Position numbers and translations under genes: made by a program. The notes below the pieces were generated by a model. That model was given only the letters and a program-made list of their open reading frames with translations, did no database searches and was not told the origin of the DNA. Shown here piece after piece: positions 42,231-51,600 of a DNA stretch of 64,000 bases. Within the stretch, counting starts at the first letter, position 1, and every line of letters starts with the position of its first letter. Source of the DNA: an uncultured Verrucomicrobiae bacterium (GTDB lineage: Bacteria; Verrucomicrobiota; Verrucomicrobiia; Limisphaerales; UBA1100); NCBI GenBank assembly GCA_937775205.1, contig CALKBX010000003.1:1-64000 (forward strand). The letters run 5' to 3'.

Positions 42231-44429
42231 ATGTCCTTCCTCAATTCCATTATGCTTTTCGGAACCGCCGCAGTGGCGGTGCCGATCATCATTCATTTGC
42301 TCAACCGCAGGAAATTCAAGAAGGTTACTTGGGCCGCGATGAAGTTCATCAAGCTCAGCGTGGAACAAAACCAACGCCGCATGCAGCTGGAGGATTTGCT
42401 TTTGCTTTTGCTGCGTTGCGCGTTGCTGGCGCTGTTGGCCTTCGCGCTGGCGCGGCCCGCATTGAAGACCGCCGGCACGGACGTGCTCGGGCAGACGAAA
42501 GTAACGGCGGTGGTGGTGCTGGATAATTCGTACAGCATGGATTTGCGGGGGTTGGATAAAAAATCCGCATTCCAAAAAGCACGCGCCGCCGCCAAGGAAG
42601 CCATCAACGCAATGCCCTCGGGCTCGTATGCTTCGGTGCTATTGGCCTCGGATATTGTTCAGGAAAAAGACAGCATCATCAGCCCCACGCGGGCATTGAG
42701 CCAGGCGCACGAGGTGATTGATCGCGCGAAGGTGAGTCATCACGCCACCGATTTGTATCCGGCAGTGGATCGGGCGGTGGAGATTCTCAAGGGCCGCGCG
42801 GCGTTGCGGAAAGAAATTTACATCATCACTGATGGTCAAGCGAGTGGCTGGCAGCAGCAAAAGGAAATCAGCAAGCTCATCGATGAAAACCGCGATGACA
42901 TTCGCGTGTACATTCTGCGCGTGGGCGAAGCGAAGCCGCCGGCGAATTATGCCATTACCGGCCTCGATGTGTCCTCCGGCCTCACGCCGGTAGATCATCC
43001 GTTGCGCTTTGATGTGACGGTGGCCAACCACGCGGCGCAACCGGCCACGAATATGGTTGTGGGGCTGTACCTCGATGGCGGGAAAAATCCGGTCGACAAA
43101 GTGATGGTTCCCAGCGTGAAACCCGGTGCGACGCGCACGGTTCCGTTGTACGCGCGCTTTGCCAAAGTGGGGTATCATTCCGTGCGCGCTTCGTTTGATC
43201 AGCCCGAACGCTTCGACAGCCTTGAGGCGGACAACCAAAATTTGCTGGTGGTGCGCGCCGTGCGCGAGGTGCGGGTGTTGTTGGTGGATGGCGACACCGA
43301 GGCGCGCGATCCGCGCGAACACGAAAGCTATTTCCTCAAGCTCGCTCTTGCGCCCGTGGCCGATCATTACGTGAAGGTGGATACCACCACGCCTGCCGAT
43401 TTTGCCCGCAACGTGCTCAACCGCTACGCCGCCGTGGTGCTCGCCAATGTTGAGCGGCTTACTCCCAGCCAAATTTCCGCGCTCAAAGAATTCCTGCGGC
43501 AGGGCGGCGGGCTGCTCGTGTATCCGGGCGATCGCGTGGACGTGGGTTTTTACAACGACGAGTTATTTGGAAAACACGGACTGCTGCCCTCGCCGTGGGG
43601 CGAAGCGGTGGGGGATGACACGCAGGATGGAATGTACACGCTGTTTCAGCCCGGCGGTTACGAACATCCTATCACCGCGCCGTGGAACAATCGGGAGTTC
43701 GGCCAGCTCGATGACGTGCGCACTTTCCGCCATTTGAAACTGGAAAAGCAGCCGGCAGTCTCAACGGTCAAAGAAGCCGGCCCGGTGAAGGTGGTGCTGC
43801 GCTACGCCGCCGCGCGGGATGCGGAGGATGCGCTGGGTGCACCCGCGATCATGGAGCGCGATTGGGGCGCGGGCCGGGTCTTTCAATTCAGCTCAACCGC
43901 CGACACCGCGTGGAGCGATTTTGCCGTGCGCGCTTCTTCCGTGGTGCCGGTGCTCTACCGCATCCTCGGCAACGTGCAGGCGCAGGGCGACGCGGGTTTG
44001 AACCTCCGCGTGGGTGAATCCTTTCTGCATCCGTTGGCCCCGCATCAGCCTAATCAACAGGGCAGGGTGGTGGCGCCCGGTTTGGCGCAGACGAACCGGC
44101 TTTCCGCCGAGGTCCTGCGCGATCGGCCGGTGTTGCAATTCAAGGACACCCATCGCGCGGGGCTTTATGAATTCAAACTCGATGGCGACGAACGTGCCAC
44201 GCTGTTTGCCGTGCAGCCGGATCAACGCGAGTCCGACCTGCACAAGGCGAACGACAGCGAGCTGCCCTCCGCCGCCACGCTTATTCATTGGGAAGCCGAT
44301 ACCGACCTCAAGGAGCAGGTGCAAAAAGCCCGTGTAGGCGCCGAGTATTGGCTGATGATTTTGTTGGTGGTGCTCGCGATGGTGGCGCTCGAAACCTATC
44401 TCGCGCAGAAATTCAGTCAGTCAAAATAA
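42231..44429 (+). CDS. BatA/aerotolerance-type membrane protein with VWA domain
   Basis: A 732-residue protein. Residues 1-70 are the BatA N-terminal domain (FGTAAVAVPIIIHLLNRRKFKKVTWAAM, LLLLLLRCALLALLAFALARP). A VWA domain follows with VVVLDNSYSMDL (MIDAS DxSxS), IYIITDGQASGWQ, then a CARDB-like region (VANHAAQPATNMVVGLYLDGG) and a glutamine-amidotransferase-like domain (FLRQGGGLLVYPGDRV, FQFSSTADTAWSDF). It ends in a transmembrane helix (WLMILLVVLAMVALETYLA). Probably binds metal or partner proteins on the outer face of the membrane, activated by the upstream MoxR. Confidence 0.9.
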   Translation: MSFLNSIMLFGTAAVAVPIIIHLLNRRKFKKVTWAAMKFIKLSVEQNQRRMQLEDLLLLLLRCALLALLAFALARPALKTAGTDVLGQTKVTAVVVLDNSYSMDLRGLDKKSAFQKARAAAKEAINAMPSGSYASVLLASDIVQEKDSIISPTRALSQAHEVIDRAKVSHHATDLYPAVDRAVEILKGRAALRKEIYIITDGQASGWQQQKEISKLIDENRDDIRVYILRVGEAKPPANYAITGLDVSSGLTPVDHPLRFDVTVANHAAQPATNMVVGLYLDGGKNPVDKVMVPSVKPGATRTVPLYARFAKVGYHSVRASFDQPERFDSLEADNQNLLVVRAVREVRVLLVDGDTEARDPREHESYFLKLALAPVADHYVKVDTTTPADFARNVLNRYAAVVLANVERLTPSQISALKEFLRQGGGLLVYPGDRVDVGFYNDELFGKHGLLPSPWGEAVGDDTQDGMYTLFQPGGYEHPITAPWNNREFGQLDDVRTFRHLKLEKQPAVSTVKEAGPVKVVLRYAAARDAEDALGAPAIMERDWGAGRVFQFSSTADTAWSDFAVRASSVVPVLYRILGNVQAQGDAGLNLRVGESFLHPLAPHQPNQQGRVVAPGLAQTNRLSAEVLRDRPVLQFKDTHRAGLYEFKLDGDERATLFAVQPDQRESDLHKANDSELPSAATLIHWEADTDLKEQVQKARVGAEYWLMILLVVLAMVALETYLAQKFSQSK

Positions 44430-44430
44430 T

Positions 44431-46875
44431 ATGCACGATTGGATTCTCAAACTTACCGGCGCCACCGTGGAACCCGGAAGCACCGTGGTGGATATGACGC
44501 CGCGTGTGCACGAGGGCGTGGAGTGGGGCTTGATAATTTTGCTGGCGGCGGCGTTTGTGGCGGTGGTTTGGGGATCGTATCGCTGGCTGCCCTCGGAGCT
44601 GAGCCGCGCGCGCCGCGTGATGCTCATCGGCTTGCGCGGGCTGTTCATCGCGTTGTTGCTGGGCTTGCTGTTGCGGCCGGTGCTGGTGCTGACGATGTCG
44701 CGCGAGATTCAGCGAACCCTGCTCGTACTGGTGGATTCCAGCCAAAGTATGACCCTCGCCGACCCGCGCATTGCGCCCGAAGACATCCAGCGTGCGGCCA
44801 TCGCCAAGGGATTGCTCGATCCGGTCAAGGGCTTGGCGCAGCCGCTGGACGAAGGCAAGACTGCCGAGCTGCGCGAGATGGCGCGGACCAATGTGCTGCG
44901 CGCGGTGCTGCGAAACGAGCGGCTCAATTTGCTGCCCGCGCTTTCAGAAAAATTCGAGGTGGTGCCGTTTACATTCGGGATGGGCGGCCAAGTTCGCGAA
45001 CTGCCACGCGCCCGCCAAATTGAAACGGAACCCGACAATGCACCCAAACTTACCCTCGCAGATTTCTCGTGGGTGGACACGCTCAGCGCACCGCACGCGG
45101 GCACCGCGCTGGGCGATTCACTGCGCGAAGCCCTCAATCGCAAGCGCGGCCAGGCGCTCGCGGGCGTGCTGGTGCTCACCGATGGAGCGCATAACTCCGG
45201 CGATTCCCCGCGCGTGGTGGCGCAATCGCTCCGCGCCGCCGACGTACCGATTTATTTTTATGGCGTCGGCATCACTTCGCCGAGGGATATAATCATCGTC
45301 GGAATGGACGCGCCGCCTACGGCGTTTATCGAGGATGAATTGCTCGTGCACGTGCGCGTGCGGTCGCAGGGGCTTGAGGGCAAAAACGCGCAATTGATTC
45401 TCACGCTCAATGGCGAAACCGTGGCGGAAGAAACCATTTCCTTCGGCAAGGACGGCGAGCGGCGCTGGCCGTTGCGTTTCAAAACCAACGTGTCCGGTGA
45501 ATTTGAATTGCGCGCCCATATCGCCGCGCGCGAGGACGAAACCGATTCCGGCAACAACGAAGCCTCCCGCCGTCTGCGCGTGGTGGACGAAAAAATCCGC
45601 GTGCTTTTTGTGGAGCAAGCGCCGCGCTGGGATTATCGCTACCTTCAGGCCGTGCTACTGCGCGACCGTCGTGTGGAGGTCAAAACGCTTTTACTTGAGG
45701 GAGACCCGTCCATCGCCCAGAAGGAAAACTCGCCGTACCTCGAAAAATTTCCTGAAACTAAAAAGGAACTTTTTGAATACGACGTGGTGGTGTTTGGCGA
45801 CGTGGATCCCAGCCGCATCTCTATTTCGCAAATGGAAAACCTCAACGAATTTGTCAGCCGCTTTGGCGGGGCGTTTGTGATGATCGCCGGGCGTCGTCAC
45901 AGTCCGCAGGATTATGCCGACACGCCGATTGCGGATTTGCTGCCGGTGGAGTTCGAGCGCGCCACAGTCGGCGGCGCGGAACCGGTTTTTGATCAGCCCA
46001 TCCAAGTGCAGCTCACCGCCCGCGGGAAGGGTGATCCGATGCTCAACCTCGCCGGCGAAGGCGAAAGCAACGACGCGATGTGGGCCGCGATGCCGCCGAT
46101 TTATTGGGTGGCGCCGGTGACCGCTAAGCCGGGCGCGACGGTGTTGATGGTGGATCCCGCGCGCGACACGCGCCAAGGCAAACTGCCCGTGATAGCCCAG
46201 CACAAGTATGGTTTGGGACAGGTTTTGTACGTGGGCACCGACAACACCTGGCGTTGGCGGCGCAATGTGGGTGATCGATATTACACACGGTTTTGGGGCC
46301 AAGTGAACCAGCGAATGGCGCAGCAGCGTTTTATCGGCGCGGACAAGCGTGTGCAGATTTCCTTGGACAACCAAAACTACAACGTGGGCGACCGCGTGCG
46401 GGTGTACGCGCGGCTGTATCGGGAAGGCTACGAGCCATCGCTGGAAGAGGTGTTGCGCGGCGTGGTCGCTACGGCTGGTAATGGCGACCGCCAATCGGAG
46501 GTGCCGCTCAAGGCGGTGGACGGCCAACCGGGATTGTTCTTTGGCGAATTCGTCGCGCCCGCGGCGGGGCAGTACCAGTTTCACCTGCAAGAGGCGCCGG
46601 ATCAGAAGCGCGATTTCACCGTGGCGGAGAACAGCCTCGAAATGGCCGAGACCGCGATGAACGCCAAGCTGATGCAGGACGTCGCCACGCTCACGCACGG
46701 GCGGTTTTTTCGCGAGGAAGATTTGCATCAACTCGTCGAAACCATCGCCGCGAAACCGGCCACCGTGGAGAGCCGTTTGGAACTCGAACTCTGGGCGACG
46801 CCGCTTTATTTTCTGCTCATTCTGTTCGTTGTTACCGTCGAATGGGTGTTGCGCAAATGGTCGTACCTGAAATGA
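44431..46875 (+). CDS. VWA/glutamine-amidotransferase-like membrane protein
   Basis: An 814-residue relative of the preceding protein. Two N-terminal helices (IILLAAAFVAVVWGSY, LRGLFIALLLGLLLRPVLVLTM) precede a VWA domain with LLVLVDSSQSMTLADP (MIDAS) and VLVLTDGAHNSGDSPR. The middle contains Ig-like segments and an amidotransferase-like Rossmann unit (WDYRYLQAVLLRDRRVEVKTLLL, FEYDVVVFGDVDPS, FGGAFVMIAGRRHSPQDYADTPIADLLPV). A C-terminal helix follows (LYFLLILFVVTVEWVLRKW). One base after the preceding stop; overlaps the next gene by four bases. Same envelope-complex role inferred. Confidence 0.88.
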   Translation: MHDWILKLTGATVEPGSTVVDMTPRVHEGVEWGLIILLAAAFVAVVWGSYRWLPSELSRARRVMLIGLRGLFIALLLGLLLRPVLVLTMSREIQRTLLVLVDSSQSMTLADPRIAPEDIQRAAIAKGLLDPVKGLAQPLDEGKTAELREMARTNVLRAVLRNERLNLLPALSEKFEVVPFTFGMGGQVRELPRARQIETEPDNAPKLTLADFSWVDTLSAPHAGTALGDSLREALNRKRGQALAGVLVLTDGAHNSGDSPRVVAQSLRAADVPIYFYGVGITSPRDIIIVGMDAPPTAFIEDELLVHVRVRSQGLEGKNAQLILTLNGETVAEETISFGKDGERRWPLRFKTNVSGEFELRAHIAAREDETDSGNNEASRRLRVVDEKIRVLFVEQAPRWDYRYLQAVLLRDRRVEVKTLLLEGDPSIAQKENSPYLEKFPETKKELFEYDVVVFGDVDPSRISISQMENLNEFVSRFGGAFVMIAGRRHSPQDYADTPIADLLPVEFERATVGGAEPVFDQPIQVQLTARGKGDPMLNLAGEGESNDAMWAAMPPIYWVAPVTAKPGATVLMVDPARDTRQGKLPVIAQHKYGLGQVLYVGTDNTWRWRRNVGDRYYTRFWGQVNQRMAQQRFIGADKRVQISLDNQNYNVGDRVRVYARLYREGYEPSLEEVLRGVVATAGNGDRQSEVPLKAVDGQPGLFFGEFVAPAAGQYQFHLQEAPDQKRDFTVAENSLEMAETAMNAKLMQDVATLTHGRFFREEDLHQLVETIAAKPATVESRLELELWATPLYFLLILFVVTVEWVLRKWSYLK

Positions 46876-48557
46876 ACACCGCCGAATCCAGCACCGTGTT
46901 AATCACCAAACTCGCCGGCGTGCGGGGCAAGCGCCTCACGCTCGCGCTGGGCACGGGCGTGGCGTGGCTCGCGGTGGCAGTCGTCACGCTGCTCGGCGCG
47001 GGAATGATGGTGGATTGGAAATGGGATTTATCCCACGGCGCGCGGCAGGCGTTGCTGGCGCTGGATGCGCTGGTGCTGCTCATCATCGCCGCGCGGCACA
47101 TCGCGCAGCCGCTGATCAATCAAGCGGACGACGAAACGGTGGCGCTGCAAGTGGAACAAGCGCGGCCGGAATTTCGCAGCCGCCTCATCGCGTCCACGCA
47201 ACTGGCGGGCGGAACAATGCCGGCGGGCACTTCAAAAGGTTTCGTGGCGGCGTTGGTGAAGCAAACCGAGACGATGGCGCGTTCGGTGAATTTCAAAGCC
47301 ATTGTGCCGGGCGAGGCCTTCGCGGTGGCGGCGGTGATGGCGCTGCTGCTCGGCGGTTTGGGCGGGTTGGCCTTTGACCGTTTTCAGCCGGACACCGGCA
47401 CGCTGCTGCGGCGGGCGTTTCTATCCAACGAAGCGGTGCCGCGCTTTACTCACATTGAATCGGTGCGCGTGAATCCTCAAGCCACACTCGTGCGCGGGGA
47501 TGATGTGGAAATTGTCGTCACCTTAAAATCCATCAGCCGCGTGAACCCCGACACGGCTGTCATTAATATCAAATACGATAATGCCGATCGCGCGGTGCCG
47601 TATACGGTGGAGCGGGATGCGGGTTCGCTTCCGAGCGAGTACCGTCTGAAGCTGGAAAATGTGCGCGAGTCGTTTGAGGTCGATGTGCGCGTCAATGACG
47701 CCCGCGCAGTGGAGCGCGTAACCGTCGTGCCGCGGCCTGCGGTGCGGGCAATTGAGTTCCTCCAACACTATCCTTTGTACACCGGGCTTCCATCGCAGGA
47801 TCGGCGGCGCGGCGATCTCGTGCTGCTCGTGGGCGGCAAGCTGTTGATCAAAGTGCGCGCCAACAAACCGGTGGTCGGCGGCCGCGTGACAGTGTTTCAC
47901 GCAAGCGGCAAGACTACGGAATATCCTTTGGAGAAAACCGGAAGTCAGGACGAACTCAGTCGGACGGTGCCGTTACGCGAACTGGGCATCACGGGATTCA
48001 GCGTCAAGCTGCTGGACGAGTTTGGTTTTGAATCGCGCGATGAGGCGGTGTATCGCGTGACGATGATGCCGGATAAACCGCCGGTGGTGCGCGTGCTGCG
48101 GCCGGTGCGCAAGGAGGAGAAAGTGACCCAACGCGCGCGCCTGCCAATTACGATTTCTGTGAAGGACGATTATGGCGTGGATACGCTCACGCTCAAATAC
48201 ACCAACGCCAATGGCTTTGTGCGGAGCATTCCGCTGGTGCCGGAGAAAAAACTGGGCCGACAAGCGCGGGTGCCGTTCGAGTGGCGGATCATTGACCTCA
48301 CGCCCGACGTGGGCGCGCGTATGGAATATTGGATTGAAGCGACCGACTATTGCGCCCCAAGAGCGGGTGTGGGGCAAAGTCGTAAGCTGTTGGCCGCGGT
48401 GGTGACGGATGATGAAAAGCGGGCGGATCTCCAAAACCGCGCCACCGACTCGATCACCGGCGTGAACGAAACGGCGGATGATCAGGGAAAACTCAATCGC
48501 GAACTCGGCGAAATCATCCGCGCACGAGCAGTTTCGGGGCCGGTTGAAAACGAATAA
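46872..48557 (+). CDS. Membrane protein, DUF4175-like
   Basis: About 561 residues from ATG 46872, which overlaps the preceding stop as ATGA; an in-frame ATG at 46842 is within the previous gene. Three N-terminal transmembrane helices (AWLAVAVVTLLGAGMMV, LALDALVLLIIAARHIA, FAVAAVMALLLGGLGGLAF) with an acidic stretch QADDETVALQVEQARPEFRSRLIAS between, then a long extracytoplasmic region of Ig-like strands (FLQHYPLYTGLPSQDRRRGD, LPITISVKDDYGVDTLTLKYTN). The layout resembles the DUF4175 family that accompanies Bat-type operons in planctomycetes. Function unknown. Confidence 0.75.
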   Translation: MNTAESSTVLITKLAGVRGKRLTLALGTGVAWLAVAVVTLLGAGMMVDWKWDLSHGARQALLALDALVLLIIAARHIAQPLINQADDETVALQVEQARPEFRSRLIASTQLAGGTMPAGTSKGFVAALVKQTETMARSVNFKAIVPGEAFAVAAVMALLLGGLGGLAFDRFQPDTGTLLRRAFLSNEAVPRFTHIESVRVNPQATLVRGDDVEIVVTLKSISRVNPDTAVINIKYDNADRAVPYTVERDAGSLPSEYRLKLENVRESFEVDVRVNDARAVERVTVVPRPAVRAIEFLQHYPLYTGLPSQDRRRGDLVLLVGGKLLIKVRANKPVVGGRVTVFHASGKTTEYPLEKTGSQDELSRTVPLRELGITGFSVKLLDEFGFESRDEAVYRVTMMPDKPPVVRVLRPVRKEEKVTQRARLPITISVKDDYGVDTLTLKYTNANGFVRSIPLVPEKKLGRQARVPFEWRIIDLTPDVGARMEYWIEATDYCAPRAGVGQSRKLLAAVVTDDEKRADLQNRATDSITGVNETADDQGKLNRELGEIIRARAVSGPVENE

Positions 48558-48658
48558 TTTTGGTCGGAAACCAGTCAGATGAGCGTTGCTAAAACCAGCA
48601 ATTTGAACATAATCAGCGAAGCGTTGCCGAAAACGGCCCACGCACTGGAGAATATTTT

Positions 48659-51600
48659 ATGAAGCTAAACCGATTCATCCTCGTTGCCGTGGTTTGCGCG
48701 CCATTATTGGCCGTGGCCGCGCCCGCCGAAAAATCCAAAACCGGTCTCCTTCGACAGGAGGTGAAGCAAAACAACATCGGCATTAGCCTCCAACGCGTGG
48801 CGAGCCAACTCGACGCGGTGATCGCTGAATACACCCGCAACGGTTTGGAAGGCGACGATGTCGACACGCTGCGGCGTTTTCGTGGGATGCTCAATCAACT
48901 CACCGGCGCGGAAGTGGTCGGGGTGGTGAAGCAACTCAAGGCCGCGCAAATCATAGGTACCGATCACAAGCGCGCCAGCGAGAATGCCATCGGCGCTTTC
49001 TCTGGCCAGAAACAAGTCATCGTTTCGCTCAAGCAAATTTATCTCGACTGGCAATTGCAGCAGGAATTCCGGCTGCTCTCCACGCGCTACGCGCGCCTCG
49101 CCAAAACCCAGCACGGCAACCTCCAGCGCGCCGTGGAAATGGTCACCAAATCGCGTGGCTCCAATTCCTACGCCAACCGCGAGGACGTCAAGATTGATCT
49201 GCGCATTCAGGAGCTCGACCAAGTCGGCATCAATGATGAAGCTAAGATCCTTGCAACGCTTCTTGAGAAGCTCGACAAAAAATTTGAGGGCACCGAAGAA
49301 CATCGCGCCGCCAAGGCGTTGGCCAAAGTGAAGGCCGATTTGCAACCCGCCCTCGAAGGTGCGGCCACCGATCTCAAGGGCAAAGCCATCAAGAGCGCCG
49401 CCGGTTACGAGCAAAACGCCCATCGCAGCATGATCGAGCTCGTGCGCCTGCTCGCCCCCGAACGCAGTAAAGAGGAAACCATCCGCCAAGCCATCGAGGA
49501 CATCAAAAGCGTGATGACCGAGCAAAAGGAAGTGATGGCCGAAACCAAGGAACTCAAAGACGCCAAAACGTCCGACACCGAATCCCTCGAGCGCCAACAA
49601 GCCGAGCTGGCTTTTCAGACCGATCTCATCCGGCAGGACGTCAAGGACGTCGTCCCCGAGGCCGCCGATGAACTCAAGCAATCGCGAGACAATCAGCAAA
49701 CCGTGCGCTCCATTTTGAGCAACACACAGGCAGCTCCAAGTAGCAAGGCCTTGCAAGCCCCCGAGCAGCAGGAGTTGGCGCTGGAAAATCTGGCCGACGC
49801 CAAGGATGCCCTCGAGGAGGAACTTAAACAAATGGCTGAGAACCGCGAGAACCCAAAAGACAAACTCGAGCAATTAAAAGAACTCGCCAAGAAAGTCGCG
49901 GAACTCAAAAAGGCGGAAGAAAAAATCCAAGCCGCCGGTGAAAAGCTCGAGGAACTTCCCAACCCCACCCCCAGTCAACAAGCCGAAGCCGAGGCCGCCC
50001 GCCAACTTGCCGAACAACAGGTTGCAGAGGCTAAGCAAATTGCCAGCCACTTAGAGCAAGTTCTAGAGAAAGCGCCCGAGGAAGTGAAGGCTGCTGCTGA
50101 GATTGCGGCTAAAAAGGCTGAAGAAATTGCCAAGAAACTTCCCGAAATCGAGGAACGCGCCAAGAATGGCGGCACCGACGTAAAACCCGAAACCGCCAAG
50201 GCCGCCGAAGCATTAAAGAAAGCCACCGAACAAGCCAAGGTCGCCGAGGCCAAGGCGCAGGCGGAAGCAAAGAAAGCCTTTGCCGAGGCCAAAAAGGAAT
50301 TTGAAAAAGCCGCCGAAGCCATCGCCGAGGCCAAGAAAAAAGAAGGCGCGGAGCCCGCGCACAAAACTGCTGACCAAGCCAAGGCGTGGGCCAAACAAGC
50401 CGCCGAGATGGCCGCCAAGGCCGAGACCAAACCCGAGATGCTCGAGCACATGGCCAAGGAAATTGAAAAACTCCTGCCCAAAATTGAAGAAGCCGCCAAA
50501 CAAGGTGGAGCTGATGTGCAGCCCGAGATCGCCAAGGCCGCCGAGGCATTAAAACAAGCCGCCGAACAAGCCAAGGCCGCAAAAGAAAAAGCCCAAGCCG
50601 CCGCCGAGCCAGCCCTCGCTGAGGCGCAAAAGGAATTTAAAAAAGCCAAACAAGCCCTCGCCGAGGCCCAGCAAAAATCTGAGGACGCCCGTGAAATGAA
50701 TCCCGAACAGCGCAACGGCTTGCAGGAGCAATCCAAACAACAGGAAAAAGTAAAAGACGACACCAAGGAAACTCAACAGGAAGCCACCGAAGTCGCTTCT
50801 GAAGCCGCTGAATCCATCGGCCAAGCCGCGCGGCAAATGCAGAAATCCGAGGAGCAACTCGCGCAAGCCGAGAATGCCCCCGACGCCCAGCAAGCCGCTA
50901 TCGATGCTCTTGAAAAAGCCGAGCAACAACTCGCTGATAAAATCGACGAACTCGAAAAGGCCGCCGAACAAAAGAAAGCCCTCGAGGAATTAAGCGGCGA
51001 CATCGCCGAACTCATCAAGGAACAACAAGACCTCCAGCTCGAAACCGCCAAAACCGCTGCCAAGGAACAAAACCAAAACAACTCCGCCAAACCTGAAGGA
51101 AGCAAACCCGAGGGAAGCAAACCCGAGGGAAGCAAACCCGAGGGAAGCAAACCCGAGGGAAGCAAACCCGAGGGAAGCAAACCCGAGGGAAGCAAACCCG
51201 AGGGAAGCAAACCCGAGGGAAGCAAACCCGAGGGAAGCAAACCCGAGGGAAGCAAACCCGAGGGAAGCAAACCCGAGGGAAGCAAACCCGAGGGAAGCAA
51301 ACCCGAGGGAAGCAAACCCGAGGGAAGCAAACCCGAGGGAAGCAAACCCGAAGGAAGCAAACCCGAAGGAAGCAAACCATCGACACCCCAGCAACAGGCG
51401 CAAAAACAAGGTGAGCTTTCAAAGGAAACCGGCCAAGCCCAGTCCGATTCTCAAAAAGCCGAGGCTCCGCAAAATGCCCAGCAAGCTTTGCAGCAAGCAC
51501 AGAAAGAAATGCAAAAGGCCAAGCAGGATTTGAACAAGCCCGATGCCCCCGCCGCGCGCCAGCCGCAGGGCGAGGCTGTCGATAATTTGAAACAAGCCAA

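Noticed and set aside
48704-49873. 389-codon open frame antisense to the giant coiled-coil gene
   Set aside because: Leu/Gly-rich sequence explained by reading Glu/Lys/Ala codons backwards; the plus-strand gene has a signal peptide and conserved layout.
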